DNA of 64,000 nucleotides from Brotaphodocola sp003480315 (GCF_964246085.1 NZ_CAXTPD010000017.1), one strand, 5' to 3'; shown: positions 1 through 8,674, numbered from the stretch's first letter. Notes: generated by a model not told the origin, from the letters alone. Numbers and translations: made by a program.

Positions 1-668
1 CGGCTTGCTAAAGCCGGATTCCCAAAATGTCCGCGCACCGCCTTTGGATGAAAAGCGGCGCTTCTGGACGCGCGGTAGATCTCGATCATACGGCCATAAA
101 TAACGATAAAGATACAGATATACAACGCCCACATGGTAATGCCAATAAAGAGGGATTGGAACCACAGTCCGAACAGCGGTCCCAAATCCATTTCCATCAG
201 CCTCGGTTCCAGATCGGTCATAACTGAGGAAATGTCAATGGACGCATCCGAATTGATAATCCCTGCCGCCTGCGCCACCACGCTCTGCGCCATATCAAAG
301 ACGCCCATCACGATATTCCATGTGTTTGTGACAATGAGGATGGCGGCAGCTGATTTGAACACCCACTTGAAAATCATCCAGGTATCCACATCATGCAGGT
401 TGTTCTTGTCTGCAATCATCTGGATCAGGTCTACGGTCATCACGATAGCCAGGATCACACCTGCAATCGGCACCATGATGGAGTTTGACAGATTCTCAAT
501 CATATTGAAAATACTGCCATTCCATCCCTGTGGGGTCTGTCCTACCTGTACGGATATATCCGCGACCTGTTGGTTTACGCTGTCAAACATCCCCGAAAGG
601 TTGCTCATAATACCGCCCACCAGCATTTCTTTCAGCCAATTTGTCAGGGCTTCAAGTAAGAAATCCAT
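1..668 (-). CDS. VirB6/TrbL-like conjugation membrane protein (3' end outside window)
   Basis: This is a polytopic inner-membrane channel component of the type IV secretion system of ICE A. About 222 residues are visible from an ATG at 668, which is preceded by an AAAGGAGG ribosome binding site. The N-terminus (MDFLLEALTNWLKEM) and hydrophobic stretches such as SIMVPIAGVILAIVMTVDL and ITMWALYICIFIVIYGRMIEIY match the Tn1549-type VirB6 family as I know it. The frame is open to base 1. The last ~25 visible codons (after MIEIY) do not look like the family's usual continuation, so the gene may diverge or be disrupted near the window edge. It lies just downstream of maff2 in the same transcriptional direction. 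Confidence 0.75.
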   Translation of the reverse strand, partial: MDFLLEALTNWLKEMLVGGIMSNLSGMFDSVNQQVADISVQVGQTPQGWNGSIFNMIENLSNSIMVPIAGVILAIVMTVDLIQMIADKNNLHDVDTWMIFKWVFKSAAAILIVTNTWNIVMGVFDMAQSVVAQAAGIINSDASIDISSVMTDLEPRLMEMDLGPLFGLWFQSLFIGITMWALYICIFIVIYGRMIEIYRASRSAAFHPKAVRGHFGNPALAS

Positions 669-737
669 ACGGTGTCAACCTCCTTTCCGCCGCCCCCGCA
701 AAGCTGCGGGAGCGGCAAGGATTTCATGCAGGAACGC

Positions 738-836
738 TTAGACAGAGAACAGCCCGGAGAGCAGAGGTACAAGAACCATACCAACAACGGCTACACCAGC
801 ACCGGCCATAAGCTGCTTCATGCCCTGAGATTTTGC
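738..836 (-). pseudogene. maff2: Maff2 family protein, 3' part of gene split by IME 1
   Basis: This segment encodes the last 32 residues (AKSQGMKQLMAGAGVAVVGM...) of the small Maff2 membrane protein found between TraG and VirB6 in Tn1549-like ICEs. It lacks a start because IME 1 is inserted immediately upstream. Joined to 8677-8796 with one GC dinucleotide it gives one uninterrupted 72-residue frame. The protein is hydrophobic (VVGMVLVPLLSGLFSV) and is probably a membrane component of the transfer apparatus. Confidence 0.85.
835..836. other. Left attachment core (GC) of IME 1
   Basis: The GC at 835-836 separates maff2 sequence (to 834) from the element (from 837). The same GC is at 8675-8676. 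Joining across one copy rebuilds the codons for N-P-G-A-K-S of Maff2. Confidence 0.85.
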
Positions 837-867
837 TTATGTGTGATAAAGAAGTAATAGAAGTGTA

Positions 868-913
868 AAAAATTTTGCCGTTCCTATCCGGCACATGAGG
901 TATGTCGGATAGG
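868..913 (-). terminator. Terminator after IME 1 recombinase
   Basis: On the minus strand CCTATCCG (913-906) pairs with CGGATAGG (890-883) and is followed, a few bases on, by AAAATTTTTTAC. It lies directly downstream of the recombinase stop codon. Confidence 0.6.
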
Positions 914-921
914 TCGGGCGG

Positions 922-2547
922 TTAGGTGTCGGGCAGTTCTACCTTGCCGACAAAAGAATAATAGATTTCGATTTCCTGTCTGCGTAACTTGCCCCGGCGT
1001 TTCCCGTCAAGGGCAACGCTTTCATGGACAACGATTTTCTCCACAAACTCCCGCAGCAGAGTAGGGGTAAGTTCTTCAATGGTAGTGTGCCTGCGTACCA
1101 CATTCATAAACTTTTCAGCGTTTGCGGTGGCTTCCTGCGCTTTGGAAAGTTCTTCCCGCAGTCTGGCGGCACGTTCTTTCAGTTCTTTCTGCTCGGCTTC
1201 ATAGTCTGCCGACAGCTCTGTGAAACGCTCGTCCGATATGCGCCCGGTTACGCTGTCCTCATACAGCCGCTTGAAGATAGCAGATAACTCGGCTATGCGT
1301 TTCTCGGCGGCTTCCAGCTCCTTTTTCTTGGCGGCGTTCCTGCGTCTGTCCCCGTCCTCATTCTGCTCGATTAAAAGCTTCATAAACCGGGCTTCATGCT
1401 TTGCCGCATAGCTGGTAACTTTCCGCAGATTGGAGAGTACGCCAGCGGTCAAGAGGTCAGTGCGGATAAAGTGCGCTGTGCAGTCGGCGGTGCGTTTCTT
1501 GTAGCTTCCGCAGATATAACAGTCCTGCTTGCGCTTGTCCGTCTGGTATCGCTGCTGGTACATGACGCTGCCGCAGTCGGCACAAAAGAGTATGCCGGAG
1601 AACAAGCCCACTTCGTCATAACGGTTGGGGCGTTTGCGCTGCTTGCGTAACTCCTGCACCCGTTCCCACGTTTCCCGGTCAATGATAGGCTCATGGTGGT
1701 TCTCAAAAACCGCCTGCTTTTCCGGGGGATTTTCTATGCTGTGTTTCAGCTTGTAGGACGGCTTCTCGGTCTTAAAGTTTACCAGACAGCCCGTATATTC
1801 CCGGTTTTCCAGCAGATGAACCACGGTATTGGTCGCCCACTTGCACTCATAGCCGGGGTGGTAGCGGCGGGTGCTGCCCGTCCTGCGGTATTCCAGCGTC
1901 CCCGGCGTGGGGATTTGCTGCTCGGTCAGCATACGGGCTATCTTGGTCGGACCGTTCCCGGCAAGGCAAAGGCTGTAAATCTGCCGTACCACCGGGGCGG
2001 CTTCCTCGTCAATGATAAAGTTTTCGTCCTCGTCCATGAGGTAGCCATAGACGGGCTTGCTTGTGATGGGCTTTCCGCTCATGCCCTTAGAGCGTTTTAC
2101 TGCCTTGATTTTCTTGCTCGTATCTCTCACCAGCCATTCGTTAAAAATGTTCCGCAGCGGGGCAAAATCATTTTCCCCCTGTGCGCTGTCCACTCCGTCA
2201 TTGATAGCGATGAAGCGGACACCTTTCTGTGGGAAAATCATTTCTGTGTACATTCCCACCTGTAAGTAGTTTCGCCCTAACCTCGACATATCCTTGACGA
2301 TAACTGTCCCGACTTTCCCTGCTTCAATGTCTGCAAGCATGGCTTGAAATCCGGGTCTTTGAAAGTTCGCACCGGAATAACCGTCGTCGGTGTACCAGCG
2401 CAGATTAGAAAATCCATTCTGTTTGGCATAGGTTTCCAAAATCCTCTTTTGGTTGGAAATGGAATTGCTCTCGCCTTGCAGCTCGTCCTCATGGGACAGT
2501 CTTGGGTAAAGGGCGGTAATGAGTTGCTGGGTGGTCTGTCTTAACAT
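922..2547 (-). CDS. Large serine recombinase of IME 1
   Basis: This site-specific recombinase integrates and excises IME 1. Of 541 residues, the N-terminal resolvase domain carries the Y-x-R-x-S motif (YPRLS, catalytic Ser about residue 18) followed by DELQGESNSISNQ. The recombinase domain is in the middle, a zinc ribbon (FCADCGSVMY ... CYICGSY) lies around residues 320-350, and a coiled coil precedes the C-terminus. The start ATG has GGAGGAATTT ahead of it. It lies at the element's left end, 85 bases from the crossover, the usual layout. It resembles TnpX/Tn4451-type recombinases and is related to, but distinct from, the recombinases of IME 2 and ICE B. Confidence 0.92.
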   Translation of the reverse strand: MLRQTTQQLITALYPRLSHEDELQGESNSISNQKRILETYAKQNGFSNLRWYTDDGYSGANFQRPGFQAMLADIEAGKVGTVIVKDMSRLGRNYLQVGMYTEMIFPQKGVRFIAINDGVDSAQGENDFAPLRNIFNEWLVRDTSKKIKAVKRSKGMSGKPITSKPVYGYLMDEDENFIIDEEAAPVVRQIYSLCLAGNGPTKIARMLTEQQIPTPGTLEYRRTGSTRRYHPGYECKWATNTVVHLLENREYTGCLVNFKTEKPSYKLKHSIENPPEKQAVFENHHEPIIDRETWERVQELRKQRKRPNRYDEVGLFSGILFCADCGSVMYQQRYQTDKRKQDCYICGSYKKRTADCTAHFIRTDLLTAGVLSNLRKVTSYAAKHEARFMKLLIEQNEDGDRRRNAAKKKELEAAEKRIAELSAIFKRLYEDSVTGRISDERFTELSADYEAEQKELKERAARLREELSKAQEATANAEKFMNVVRRHTTIEELTPTLLREFVEKIVVHESVALDGKRRGKLRRQEIEIYYSFVGKVELPDT

Positions 2548-2674
2548 AAATTCCTCCGTTTCCGACAGCCAGCCCCACTATTCCGTACCTTGATTGTACC
2601 ACATGGGGCGGCTGTCTGTATAGCGGCAAAAGCGTCAAATCTGCTTCTTTACGGTCGGTAAAAATGACGGTTTT

Positions 2675-2869
2675 TCAATCAGGCTTATCACAGGTCAAAT
2701 ATCCGGCGGCGGCTTCTGCTTCCAGCACTTTCATCATCTTGTCAGCGGCGGTGTCGGTCGCCCCCTCCTTGAAAAAGCCAGACACCACAAGGATTGTGTT
2801 GCCTATCCTCGTTTCGGTCACGCAGTCCGGGCGGCGGGCAGGGCGTTTGTTTCTCTGGGTGTCGGTCAT
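2675..2869 (-). CDS. TnpW-like transposon-encoded protein
   Basis: A 64-residue protein whose start overlaps the stop of the DnaC-like gene (ATGA), so the two are probably translationally coupled; GGAAAGGAGATTTGCC precedes the ATG. The central part (ETRIGNTILVVSGFFKEGAT..DKMMKVLEAE) follows the pattern of the TnpW family of Tn4451-type elements. Function is unknown; the family always sits next to the DnaC-like ATPase. The counterpart in IME 2 is at 10367-10558. Confidence 0.6.
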   Translation of the reverse strand: MTDTQRNKRPARRPDCVTETRIGNTILVVSGFFKEGATDTAADKMMKVLEAEAAAGYLTCDKPD

Positions 2870-3720
2870 AGGCAAATCTCCTTTCCGGCAAGCAGCCGTT
2901 TCAGCTGTTCCATTTTTCCCTGTGCGGCGGCTTTCCTCAAATTCTCCCCGGTAAAGCAGAGAGGGGAACACATTTCAAGCAGGCGGTCATAAATCCGGGC
3001 GTGGGCGGTGTCCTCCGGGTGCTGCAATTCCTCCAGCGTGAGGTTGGTCGTCACAATCAGCGGCTTCCTGCTCCGGTAGCGGCTGTCAATCACATTGTAG
3101 ACCTGTTCCAGACCGTATTCTGTGCCACGCTCCATTCCAAAATCGTCAATGATGAGCAGGGGGAAGCTGCAAAGGCGGGAAATATATTCGTTCCTGCCCG
3201 CAAAGCTGGCGGCAAGGTCGTTTAATATTGCTGCAAAGTTTGTCATGCACACCGGGACTTCCTGCTCCATGAGGGCGTTTGCAATACACCCGGCAAAATA
3301 GCTTTTCCCAGTGCCTACCCTGCCCCACAAGAGCAGCCCGTAGTTCCCGTCCTTTATCTGTTCCCAGCGTGCCACATATCCGGCGGCGTTCTTCATCTGC
3401 GGGCAGCTGCCGTTATCGTTGGCAAATGTCCAGTCCTGCATGGTCTTGTCTGTAAAGCCCTGCCGTTTCAGCCGTTCCACCGTTTCAAGGTGGCTGCGCC
3501 GCTTCTCGGCGGCTTCCCGTTCCTTACGGGCTGCCCGCTGGCAGTCGCACTCTGACGGGTGGCGGTCACGCCCGAAAAAGGTCTTGCCCTCCGGGAAATA
3601 GGCTTCTTTGGGTTTCCGGCATTTGCCGCAGTATAAAAGCCCGTCCTCCCCGGTGTAATCCTCCGGCTCGGCTGTGGTGTCGGTCATAGGCAGTATGGTG
3701 TTGTGGATTGTATCGGTCAT
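2866..3720 (-). CDS. DnaC/IstB-like ATP-binding protein
   Basis: A 284-residue AAA+ ATPase of the helicase-loader (DnaC) type. A four-cysteine zinc motif lies near the N-terminus (CGKC ... CDC). Walker A is GRVGTGKSYFAGCIANAL, Walker B is LLIIDDFGMER, and sensor 1 is PLIVTTNL. It probably loads a replicative helicase at the element's origin together with RepA, whose gene overlaps it by ATGA. The start at 3720 is chosen for that overlap and homology to the IME 2 copy at 10602-11465. Confidence 0.85.
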   Translation of the reverse strand: MTDTIHNTILPMTDTTAEPEDYTGEDGLLYCGKCRKPKEAYFPEGKTFFGRDRHPSECDCQRAARKEREAAEKRRSHLETVERLKRQGFTDKTMQDWTFANDNGSCPQMKNAAGYVARWEQIKDGNYGLLLWGRVGTGKSYFAGCIANALMEQEVPVCMTNFAAILNDLAASFAGRNEYISRLCSFPLLIIDDFGMERGTEYGLEQVYNVIDSRYRSRKPLIVTTNLTLEELQHPEDTAHARIYDRLLEMCSPLCFTGENLRKAAAQGKMEQLKRLLAGKEICL

Positions 3721-4478
3721 AGGCTTTCTCCCTCCTTGAATGAATAGTCCGGTATGCCTTTCTTTGGCTTCTCTTTGGCAGCGTCCTCCTGCGCCCACTT
3801 GTAAATGGTGGCTGCATGGCTCTGGTACTGCTTCCCGGTGGAAGCGATGTGGCAGGAAAGGCGGTCAAGGTAATACTCCCACTTGCCGGGGAAGTCCTGT
3901 TCCAGCTCCAAAAGTTCTGTGTCAGAAAGAAATACATTTTTATATCTGCCATAAGCGGCGGGGGGCTGCCCCTCACTCGCTCCTTTTGTTTGGCTCTCTA
4001 TTAGGTTGTTTATATTAGTTTGGTTAGGGGACGGTTTTCCGACCGTCATAAGGTCAGTTTTCCGGCTGTCAGTTGGTCGGTTTCCCGCCCTTATGAGGGG
4101 CGGTTTTCCGTCCGTCAGTTGGTCGGAAAACTGTACCACTGGGATAGGCGGCACTTTCACATACAGACGGTTGGCGGCAGAAAAGCCCGTCCGTCTGCGT
4201 TCCAGCAGCCCGGCAGCGTCCAGTTCGTTCAGTGCGCCCTTTATGGTGGTGCAGCCTTTATCCAGCATTTCCGCTATCTCTGCTATGGGGTAGACAATGT
4301 ATGTCCGTCCCTCGCTGTCCTGCCAGCCGTTCTTCTGCGAAAGGGTGGAACGGTCTAACAGCAGCGCATATAACTCTCTTGCGGTGTGGGATAGGTCTGT
4401 TTCCAGCAGGAAACGGGGGTAAGGCAGGTAAGCGGGCAGCTCCGTTCCTGCGGTCATATAATCAGCGATAGGGTTCAC
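3717..4478 (-). CDS. repA: Replication initiator protein A (RepA_N type)
   Basis: A 253-residue initiator. Residues 1-110 contain a winged-helix region (TARELYALLLDRSTLSQKNGW, IAEIAEMLDKGCTTIKGALN) typical of RepA_N proteins of Gram-positive theta plasmids. A variable linker follows, then a C-terminal segment (YGRYKNVFLSDTELLELEQD ... SHAATIYKWAQEDA) shared with the IME 2 protein. The linker DNA holds four tandem 23-bp repeats, probably the origin. Its presence indicates that the excised circle can replicate. It overlaps the DnaC-like gene by 4 bases. Confidence 0.85.
   Translation of the reverse strand: MNPIADYMTAGTELPAYLPYPRFLLETDLSHTARELYALLLDRSTLSQKNGWQDSEGRTYIVYPIAEIAEMLDKGCTTIKGALNELDAAGLLERRRTGFSAANRLYVKVPPIPVVQFSDQLTDGKPPLIRAGNRPTDSRKTDLMTVGKPSPNQTNINNLIESQTKGASEGQPPAAYGRYKNVFLSDTELLELEQDFPGKWEYYLDRLSCHIASTGKQYQSHAATIYKWAQEDAAKEKPKKGIPDYSFKEGESL
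4034..4125. repeat. Four tandem 23-bp iterons inside repA
   Basis: Units start at 4034, 4057, 4080 and 4103, each beginning gttt(t/c)ccg and three of four ending in a ggtc/gtcg-like block. The period (23) is not a multiple of three, so the repetition is kept at DNA rather than protein level. RepA_N plasmids have their origin in the repA coding region, so this is a candidate replication origin. Confidence 0.75.
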
Positions 4479-4587
4479 CTCCTTGTGGTGTCTGTCTGTG
4501 GGTTCTGTTACGCTTTTAGGGGGCGTTTTTAAGGGAAAAGGATAAATGTATCACGCACCCTTTGACACCCTCCAAAAAAGCCTTGAT

Positions 4588-4974
4588 TTATGCGGGTTTG
4601 AAATGCCCTAAAGCGTGACATTTCTCCCTTTGTTTCCGCTTCCGTTTGGCGGCGTTTATCCGCTTCATGCGTCCGGCGCAGTCCGGGCAGTATTTCCCCC
4701 GGTTGGATTTTGGGAAGAAGAACGCCCCGCAGACAGCGCAGCGTTTCCGGCTTCCCCGGCGCAAGAGGGCGGCTTCCAGTGCTTCATCAAGGGGCAGGAC
4801 AGCGGCGGTAAACCAGCGGCAGAGCAGCGAATAGCTGATACTCTGTACACACACGCAAGGCTCGCCGTCCTCCAACAGCAGGCAGTTCCCGCTGTCATAG
4901 TTGCAGCACTCATGCACAAGGCGGCGGGCTGCCCGGTACTGGCGGTAGTCCATGCGGGGGATATTACCGTTCAT
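4588..4974 (-). CDS. Cysteine-rich VLP domain protein
   Basis: A 128-residue protein with the pattern RLVHECCNYDSGNCLLLEDG, then CVCVQSISYSLLCRWF, then a C-terminal zinc-knuckle CAVCGAFFFPKSNRGKYC..C and a basic tail (AAKRKRKQREK). Such proteins recur beside relaxases in Tn1549/Tn4451-type elements; function unknown, nucleic-acid binding is plausible. The start overlaps the relaxase end. Paralogues in this window are at 12310-12708 and 53076-53441. Confidence 0.8.
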   Translation of the reverse strand: MNGNIPRMDYRQYRAARRLVHECCNYDSGNCLLLEDGEPCVCVQSISYSLLCRWFTAAVLPLDEALEAALLRRGSRKRCAVCGAFFFPKSNRGKYCPDCAGRMKRINAAKRKRKQREKCHALGHFKPA

Positions 4975-6589
4975 GGCTCTGCTCCTTTCTGCGCTGCGGC
5001 TCGCTCCGGCGTAAAATCTGGTCGATATTGCCCTTGACAGTCTGCAAGCGGCGGTACTCCTCCCGTTTTGCCCGGTAATCGTTGTAGCCGCTGTTTTTCT
5101 CTTTGATAAGGCTTTCAATCTCTGCTTGCAGGGATTTATAGCTCGGCAGCTTGGAAATGCCGTTCTCCCTGAAATAGCGGGCGGCTGCGTCTGCTATGAT
5201 AAAGTCACTTTCATGCTTCTGACGGTAGGCTGCTTTTGCTTTGGCGTTTTTCTGCTGTTTCAGCCCGTCCCGGACAGGGCGGGTCTTGGAATAGGCAAGC
5301 ACCTGCCGTTGCAGCTCCTTTTTCCCGTTCAGCGTCTTTTCCACCTGCTTCAACCACGCAAGGCTTTCCTGCATGGCGGCATAGGCGGCAGAACAGGCTT
5401 CGTCCAGTTCCTCCGGGGAGGAAAAGCCGTACTGCTGATAGGCGGTAACGGTAGCTGCCATTTGCTTTAGGTTGTGCTTTGCCGCCCAGCGGTCATAGCC
5501 CACGCCCTTGCCCTCGGCTCGCTTGGCTTCCCGGTCAACCATGCGCTGCAAGGTGTTGTCTGCCGGGGTGGTTTTTGCAGCTTTTTCCCCTTGTAACGGC
5601 TTTTTAACTGCGGCAGGGTATTCGGGTATGGCTTTGGTCTGTTCGGCAGCTCTGTGGGCGTTCTGCGTGAGCAGGGCAAGGACAGCAGCCTTGTCAAAAT
5701 CGTCCCCCAGCTTTCGGGCTGTGATAGGCTTTGTCCTGTCCGGCGTGAGGTAGGAAAGCCGCCCCCGGCTCTCCTTGACGGTCACACCCTCCCGCAGCAA
5801 AAGGGAAGAAAACTCGTCAAAGCTGCCAGCTTGGGAAAGTGCCTGCCGTATCGTCCGGCGCAGCTTCGCCTTGTCCGTTTCAAACTTGGTGGGCTTGGTC
5901 GGCTGTCCGGCGGCTTCTCTGGCGGCGTTCTCTTTGTCAAGGGCAAGCTGCCCTTTCTTTGCCGCCCAGTATTCCCGTTCGGTTATCCGTTCCTTGCTGC
6001 CGTTCAAGAGGTCGATTTGGTAAAGCCCCTCCCGGTGGCACATTTCCATGACTTCGCTCTTGAAATATTCCATAGCGGCGTTGGTGCAGCGGTGCTTGCA
6101 GCCCTCCAGCGTGTCGGCTGGTCTGTCCATGTAGGGCAGAAGCGGGACTTCGTAAATCCGCAGGGAGTTGATGACGATATGCACATGGATATTCCCGCTG
6201 TGGTTATGCCCGTCCGGGTGGGTGCAGATTAGGGCTTGGTGTCCGGGGAAATGCTCCTTGCAGAACTGCTCGCCCAGCTCCTGCGCCCGGTCTACGGTCA
6301 AGCCGTTGTCTGTCCCGTCCCGTGGGTCAAAGCTGATGATATAGTGGTGGCTTTTCACATCTTCCCGTTTTTGGTTTTTCTCATAGCGGAGATTGGCTCG
6401 CATACAGGCAACAGCGAAATCCTCGCCCCCGCAGTTGAGGGAAGAAATGCGGTAATCCTCCCTCGGTATCAGCCGCCCGTTTTCATCAAGGGTGGCTTTC
6501 ATGGTAAACTCGTCATGCTCAAATGTGAGATAGGCTTCCGCTGCGCCATAGTCGGCGTTTTTAGAGCTGATATGTTTGAATGTTGCCAA
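4964..6589 (-). CDS. Relaxase/mobilization nuclease (MOBP-like)
   Basis: This protein nicks the element's oriT and pilots the strand during conjugation. It has about 541 residues. The N-terminal relaxase domain has the three-histidine metal motif HNHSGNIHVHIVINS around residue 150; a long basic coiled-coil C-terminal half follows. I place the start at a TTG (6589, MATFKHISSKNADYG), the family's usual N-terminus; an in-frame ATG at 6619 would add 10 residues and overlap MobC further. It is coupled to the upstream MobC-like gene. Confidence 0.88.
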   Translation of the reverse strand: MATFKHISSKNADYGAAEAYLTFEHDEFTMKATLDENGRLIPREDYRISSLNCGGEDFAVACMRANLRYEKNQKREDVKSHHYIISFDPRDGTDNGLTVDRAQELGEQFCKEHFPGHQALICTHPDGHNHSGNIHVHIVINSLRIYEVPLLPYMDRPADTLEGCKHRCTNAAMEYFKSEVMEMCHREGLYQIDLLNGSKERITEREYWAAKKGQLALDKENAAREAAGQPTKPTKFETDKAKLRRTIRQALSQAGSFDEFSSLLLREGVTVKESRGRLSYLTPDRTKPITARKLGDDFDKAAVLALLTQNAHRAAEQTKAIPEYPAAVKKPLQGEKAAKTTPADNTLQRMVDREAKRAEGKGVGYDRWAAKHNLKQMAATVTAYQQYGFSSPEELDEACSAAYAAMQESLAWLKQVEKTLNGKKELQRQVLAYSKTRPVRDGLKQQKNAKAKAAYRQKHESDFIIADAAARYFRENGISKLPSYKSLQAEIESLIKEKNSGYNDYRAKREEYRRLQTVKGNIDQILRRSEPQRRKEQSHER

Positions 6590-6956
6590 CAGCGTCACCC
6601 ACTTTCTGCAAGACTTCAAACTTTAGGGCAGCAAGGTCGGAAACCGCCGCCCGTACCTCCCCGGCAAGCTGCGGATAGGGACTGTGCCACTCGTTCAGCG
6701 TCCGGGCTATCTGGTTTAAGTTGCCGCCGATCCTCCCGTATTCGGCGGTCAGCTTCCCGACAGCGGCAAGCAGCTCGTCATTGATGGGGGAAACGGTTAT
6801 GATGGGGCGTATGGCTGCCCCGGTTATGGCTTGCCGGATAAACTCGGCTTGGCTCATGTGGTAAGCAGAAAGCCGCTGGGCAAACTCGGCGTATTCTTCC
6901 TCGGTCATGCGTGTTTTGACTACCCGGCTGCGGTGCGGCGTGTTGTATCGTTTCAT
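6561..6956 (-). CDS. mobC: MobC-like relaxosome accessory protein
   Basis: A 131-residue protein with an N-terminal ribbon-helix-helix-like segment (RVVKTRMTEEEYAEFAQRL) and the MobC signature GRIGGNLNQIARTLNEW. It should bind near oriT and help the relaxase. The ATG at 6956 has AAGGAGGTCAACCACCT before it; longer in-frame starts upstream lack one. Its 3' end overlaps the relaxase start. Confidence 0.85.
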   Translation of the reverse strand: MKRYNTPHRSRVVKTRMTEEEYAEFAQRLSAYHMSQAEFIRQAITGAAIRPIITVSPINDELLAAVGKLTAEYGRIGGNLNQIARTLNEWHSPYPQLAGEVRAAVSDLAALKFEVLQKVGDAVGNIQTYQL

Positions 6957-7089
6957 AGGTGGTTGACCTCCTTTCTGTGCGTGGTGTCCTCTCACTAATA
7001 GGAGAAAAACAGGGTGTGAAGCGGAACTGTTTTTGAAAAATCCGAAAAATATTTTGAGGGGTTTTTCAGCGGCGCAAGCCGCATAAGCA

Positions 7090-7117
7090 GGGTTTGGGGA
7101 AGGCACTCCCCAACAAG
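7090..7117. other. Candidate oriT hairpin of IME 1
   Basis: The 7-bp arms TTGGGGA (7094-7100) and TCCCCAA (7107-7113) sit in the context gggTTTGGGGA..TCCCCAACAAG, upstream of mobC. Very similar motifs precede the mobilization genes of IME 2 (15140-15164) and ICE B (50568-50593). The stretch 6957-7470 has no convincing gene. Confidence 0.45.
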
Positions 7118-7463
7118 ATTCCCGCAGGGGCAAAATGAGCGATAAGCGAATTTTGGCACCTCGGTAGAATCTTGCTCTAAGAAACTGCCGGCCTGCCGTT
7201 CACTTGCTACTGCCACTTTTTCAGAAAATCTATAACCAGCTTTTTTTATAAAAGGCTGCGGGCTGGCGTTTTTCCCTTACTCCCTACAAACCACAAAAGA
7301 GCAGAATGGACGGACTTTCCGGCAAGAACTTTTCCGGCGGCTCGGTCTTTCCCGACAATAAGGCGTTTCGGAAGCTGCGTTTTGCCCGCTGTCTGAAAAA
7401 AATGGCAGCCTTTTTTGGTTTCACTGTCTAATACGGAACTTTTGGAAATTTGCCAAAAATGGA

Positions 7464-7502
7464 CGCAAAAAAAGCAGCAAATCTTTTTCGGATTTACTGC
7501 TT
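7464..7502 (-). terminator. Terminator after lipoprotein gene
   Basis: On the minus strand AAGCAGTAAATC and GATTTGCTGCTT form a stem with one mismatch (loop CGAAAAA), followed by a run of seven T. It lies downstream of the lipoprotein gene at 7584-8072. Confidence 0.7.
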
Positions 7503-7583
7503 CATGTGCCGCTGCGGTGCGGCGGGATGGATATTCAGTTGAAATAAAAGAGGATGGTGGTACTTTAGTCTATCGACTCTTTA

Positions 7584-8072
7584 CTAACTATTAGGTAATC
7601 TTGAAAGATTTTCCTTGAATTTATCTAAAGAATGTTCATTGTTTCCCGCAAAAATAAGTGGAATTGTATATTCATATGATATGCCATTTTCATAGTCCGA
7701 TAATTGTATTTTTATAGTATCATCCCTCTCATCTTTAGGTGCTATATATATGAATGAATTTTTATTTATATCAGATATTTTCCCTTTTTCAGAAGAAACA
7801 GTATAACCCCAGTCTGTTAAATTTGTCTTTATTGTAACTTCTGTTTCTGTTTCTTTTCTAGTCTGCAATGCTGTTTTATCGATTTGGATATCAAAAGGAG
7901 TCGAACCTAACAATTCACTGTTTATATTTACAAGTTCTTCTCCATTTGTTTTAGAAATATTAGATTCATCTTCATAATTTTGTTGAGATTCATCTTTTGG
8001 TGTTTCTCTGTTACATCCTAATAAAAAGCATAAAATAATTAGTACTAATACAGAAAGTTGTTTTTTTTGCAT
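7584..8072 (-). CDS. Predicted lipoprotein (IME 1 cargo)
   Basis: A 162-residue protein with a lipoprotein signal peptide: hydrophobic VLVLIILCFLLGC with the lipobox LLGC at about residues 17-20. The mature part begins as an acidic, Asn/Glu-rich linker, followed by a beta-rich domain of about 110 residues (TEVTIKTNLTDWGYTVSSEKG.., IKIQLSDYENGISYEYTIPL). I do not recognise the family. It is AT-rich compared with the mobilization genes, which suggests separate acquisition. GGAGAAAT lies ahead of the ATG. Confidence 0.7.
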   Translation of the reverse strand: MQKKQLSVLVLIILCFLLGCNRETPKDESQQNYEDESNISKTNGEELVNINSELLGSTPFDIQIDKTALQTRKETETEVTIKTNLTDWGYTVSSEKGKISDINKNSFIYIAPKDERDDTIKIQLSDYENGISYEYTIPLIFAGNNEHSLDKFKENLSRLPNS

Positions 8073-8186
8073 TTATTTCTCCTTTCATATTATCAAAGAA
8101 AGCACTGAGAGTACTTTCAAGAAATTTTGAAATATTCTCAATGCTTTCTATTTTTTGATTATAAACTTGCCGGTAATGATACTATG

Positions 8187-8492
8187 TTAATTTATCTCTT
8201 TCGCGTAACCTTTGTTGCAATATACACATGCACCATTCACCCATTTGTGAGACATTTCAATCGTCTCAACTTCATAAATGCTTACTTCTCCACAAATTAA
8301 ACATTGTTTGTAATTATATACATGACGTGTCGCACATTTATCCCAGTCATCATATATACCAGGCATTTCATCTTCATATCCATAGTACTAGGGAGAACCC
8401 CAACTATGAGTATGAGCGGCAAATACAGTCATTGGAGCAGCTACAATTCCAGCTACTACTGAAAGTGCTAAAATAGATTTTCTTAAATTCAT
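8187..8492 (-). pseudogene. Secreted Cys-rich small protein gene interrupted by an amber codon
   Basis: Starting at an ATG at 8492, which has AGGGAGGAACTT before it, the frame encodes a signal peptide (MNLRKSILALSVVAGIVAAP.., cleavage after FAA). A TAG at 8390-8388 follows after 34 codons. Beyond it the same frame stays open for another 66 codons and encodes a coherent protein with two Cys pairs (YKQCLICGEVSIYEVE and WVNGACVYCNKGYAKEIN) and then TAA. It is AT-rich cargo next to the lipoprotein gene. It is either a nonsense-mutated gene or a sequencing error; stop-codon readthrough cannot be excluded. Confidence 0.7.
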
Positions 8493-8674
8493 AAGTTCCT
8501 CCCTTTCCTTAAAAATACATAGCTCTTTGTTACATTGTCATTTTAACATAATAATTGGTAAAATGCAATAATTTATTTTCTATTTACGAGAAAATACTGT
8601 GCATATTATCTTATTTAGGAATAGTTAAGGCGGCTACCTAAATCTTTTTATTACTTTACCGCACATGAGCATTA

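Noticed and set aside
8388..8390. Amber recoding in this genome
   Set aside because: Only one interrupted gene was seen, and other genes use no in-frame TAG, so simple nonsense mutation or error is more likely.
8228..8476. 82-codon open frame on the plus strand
   Set aside because: The opposite strand encodes the better supported secreted protein with signal peptide and CxxC pairs.
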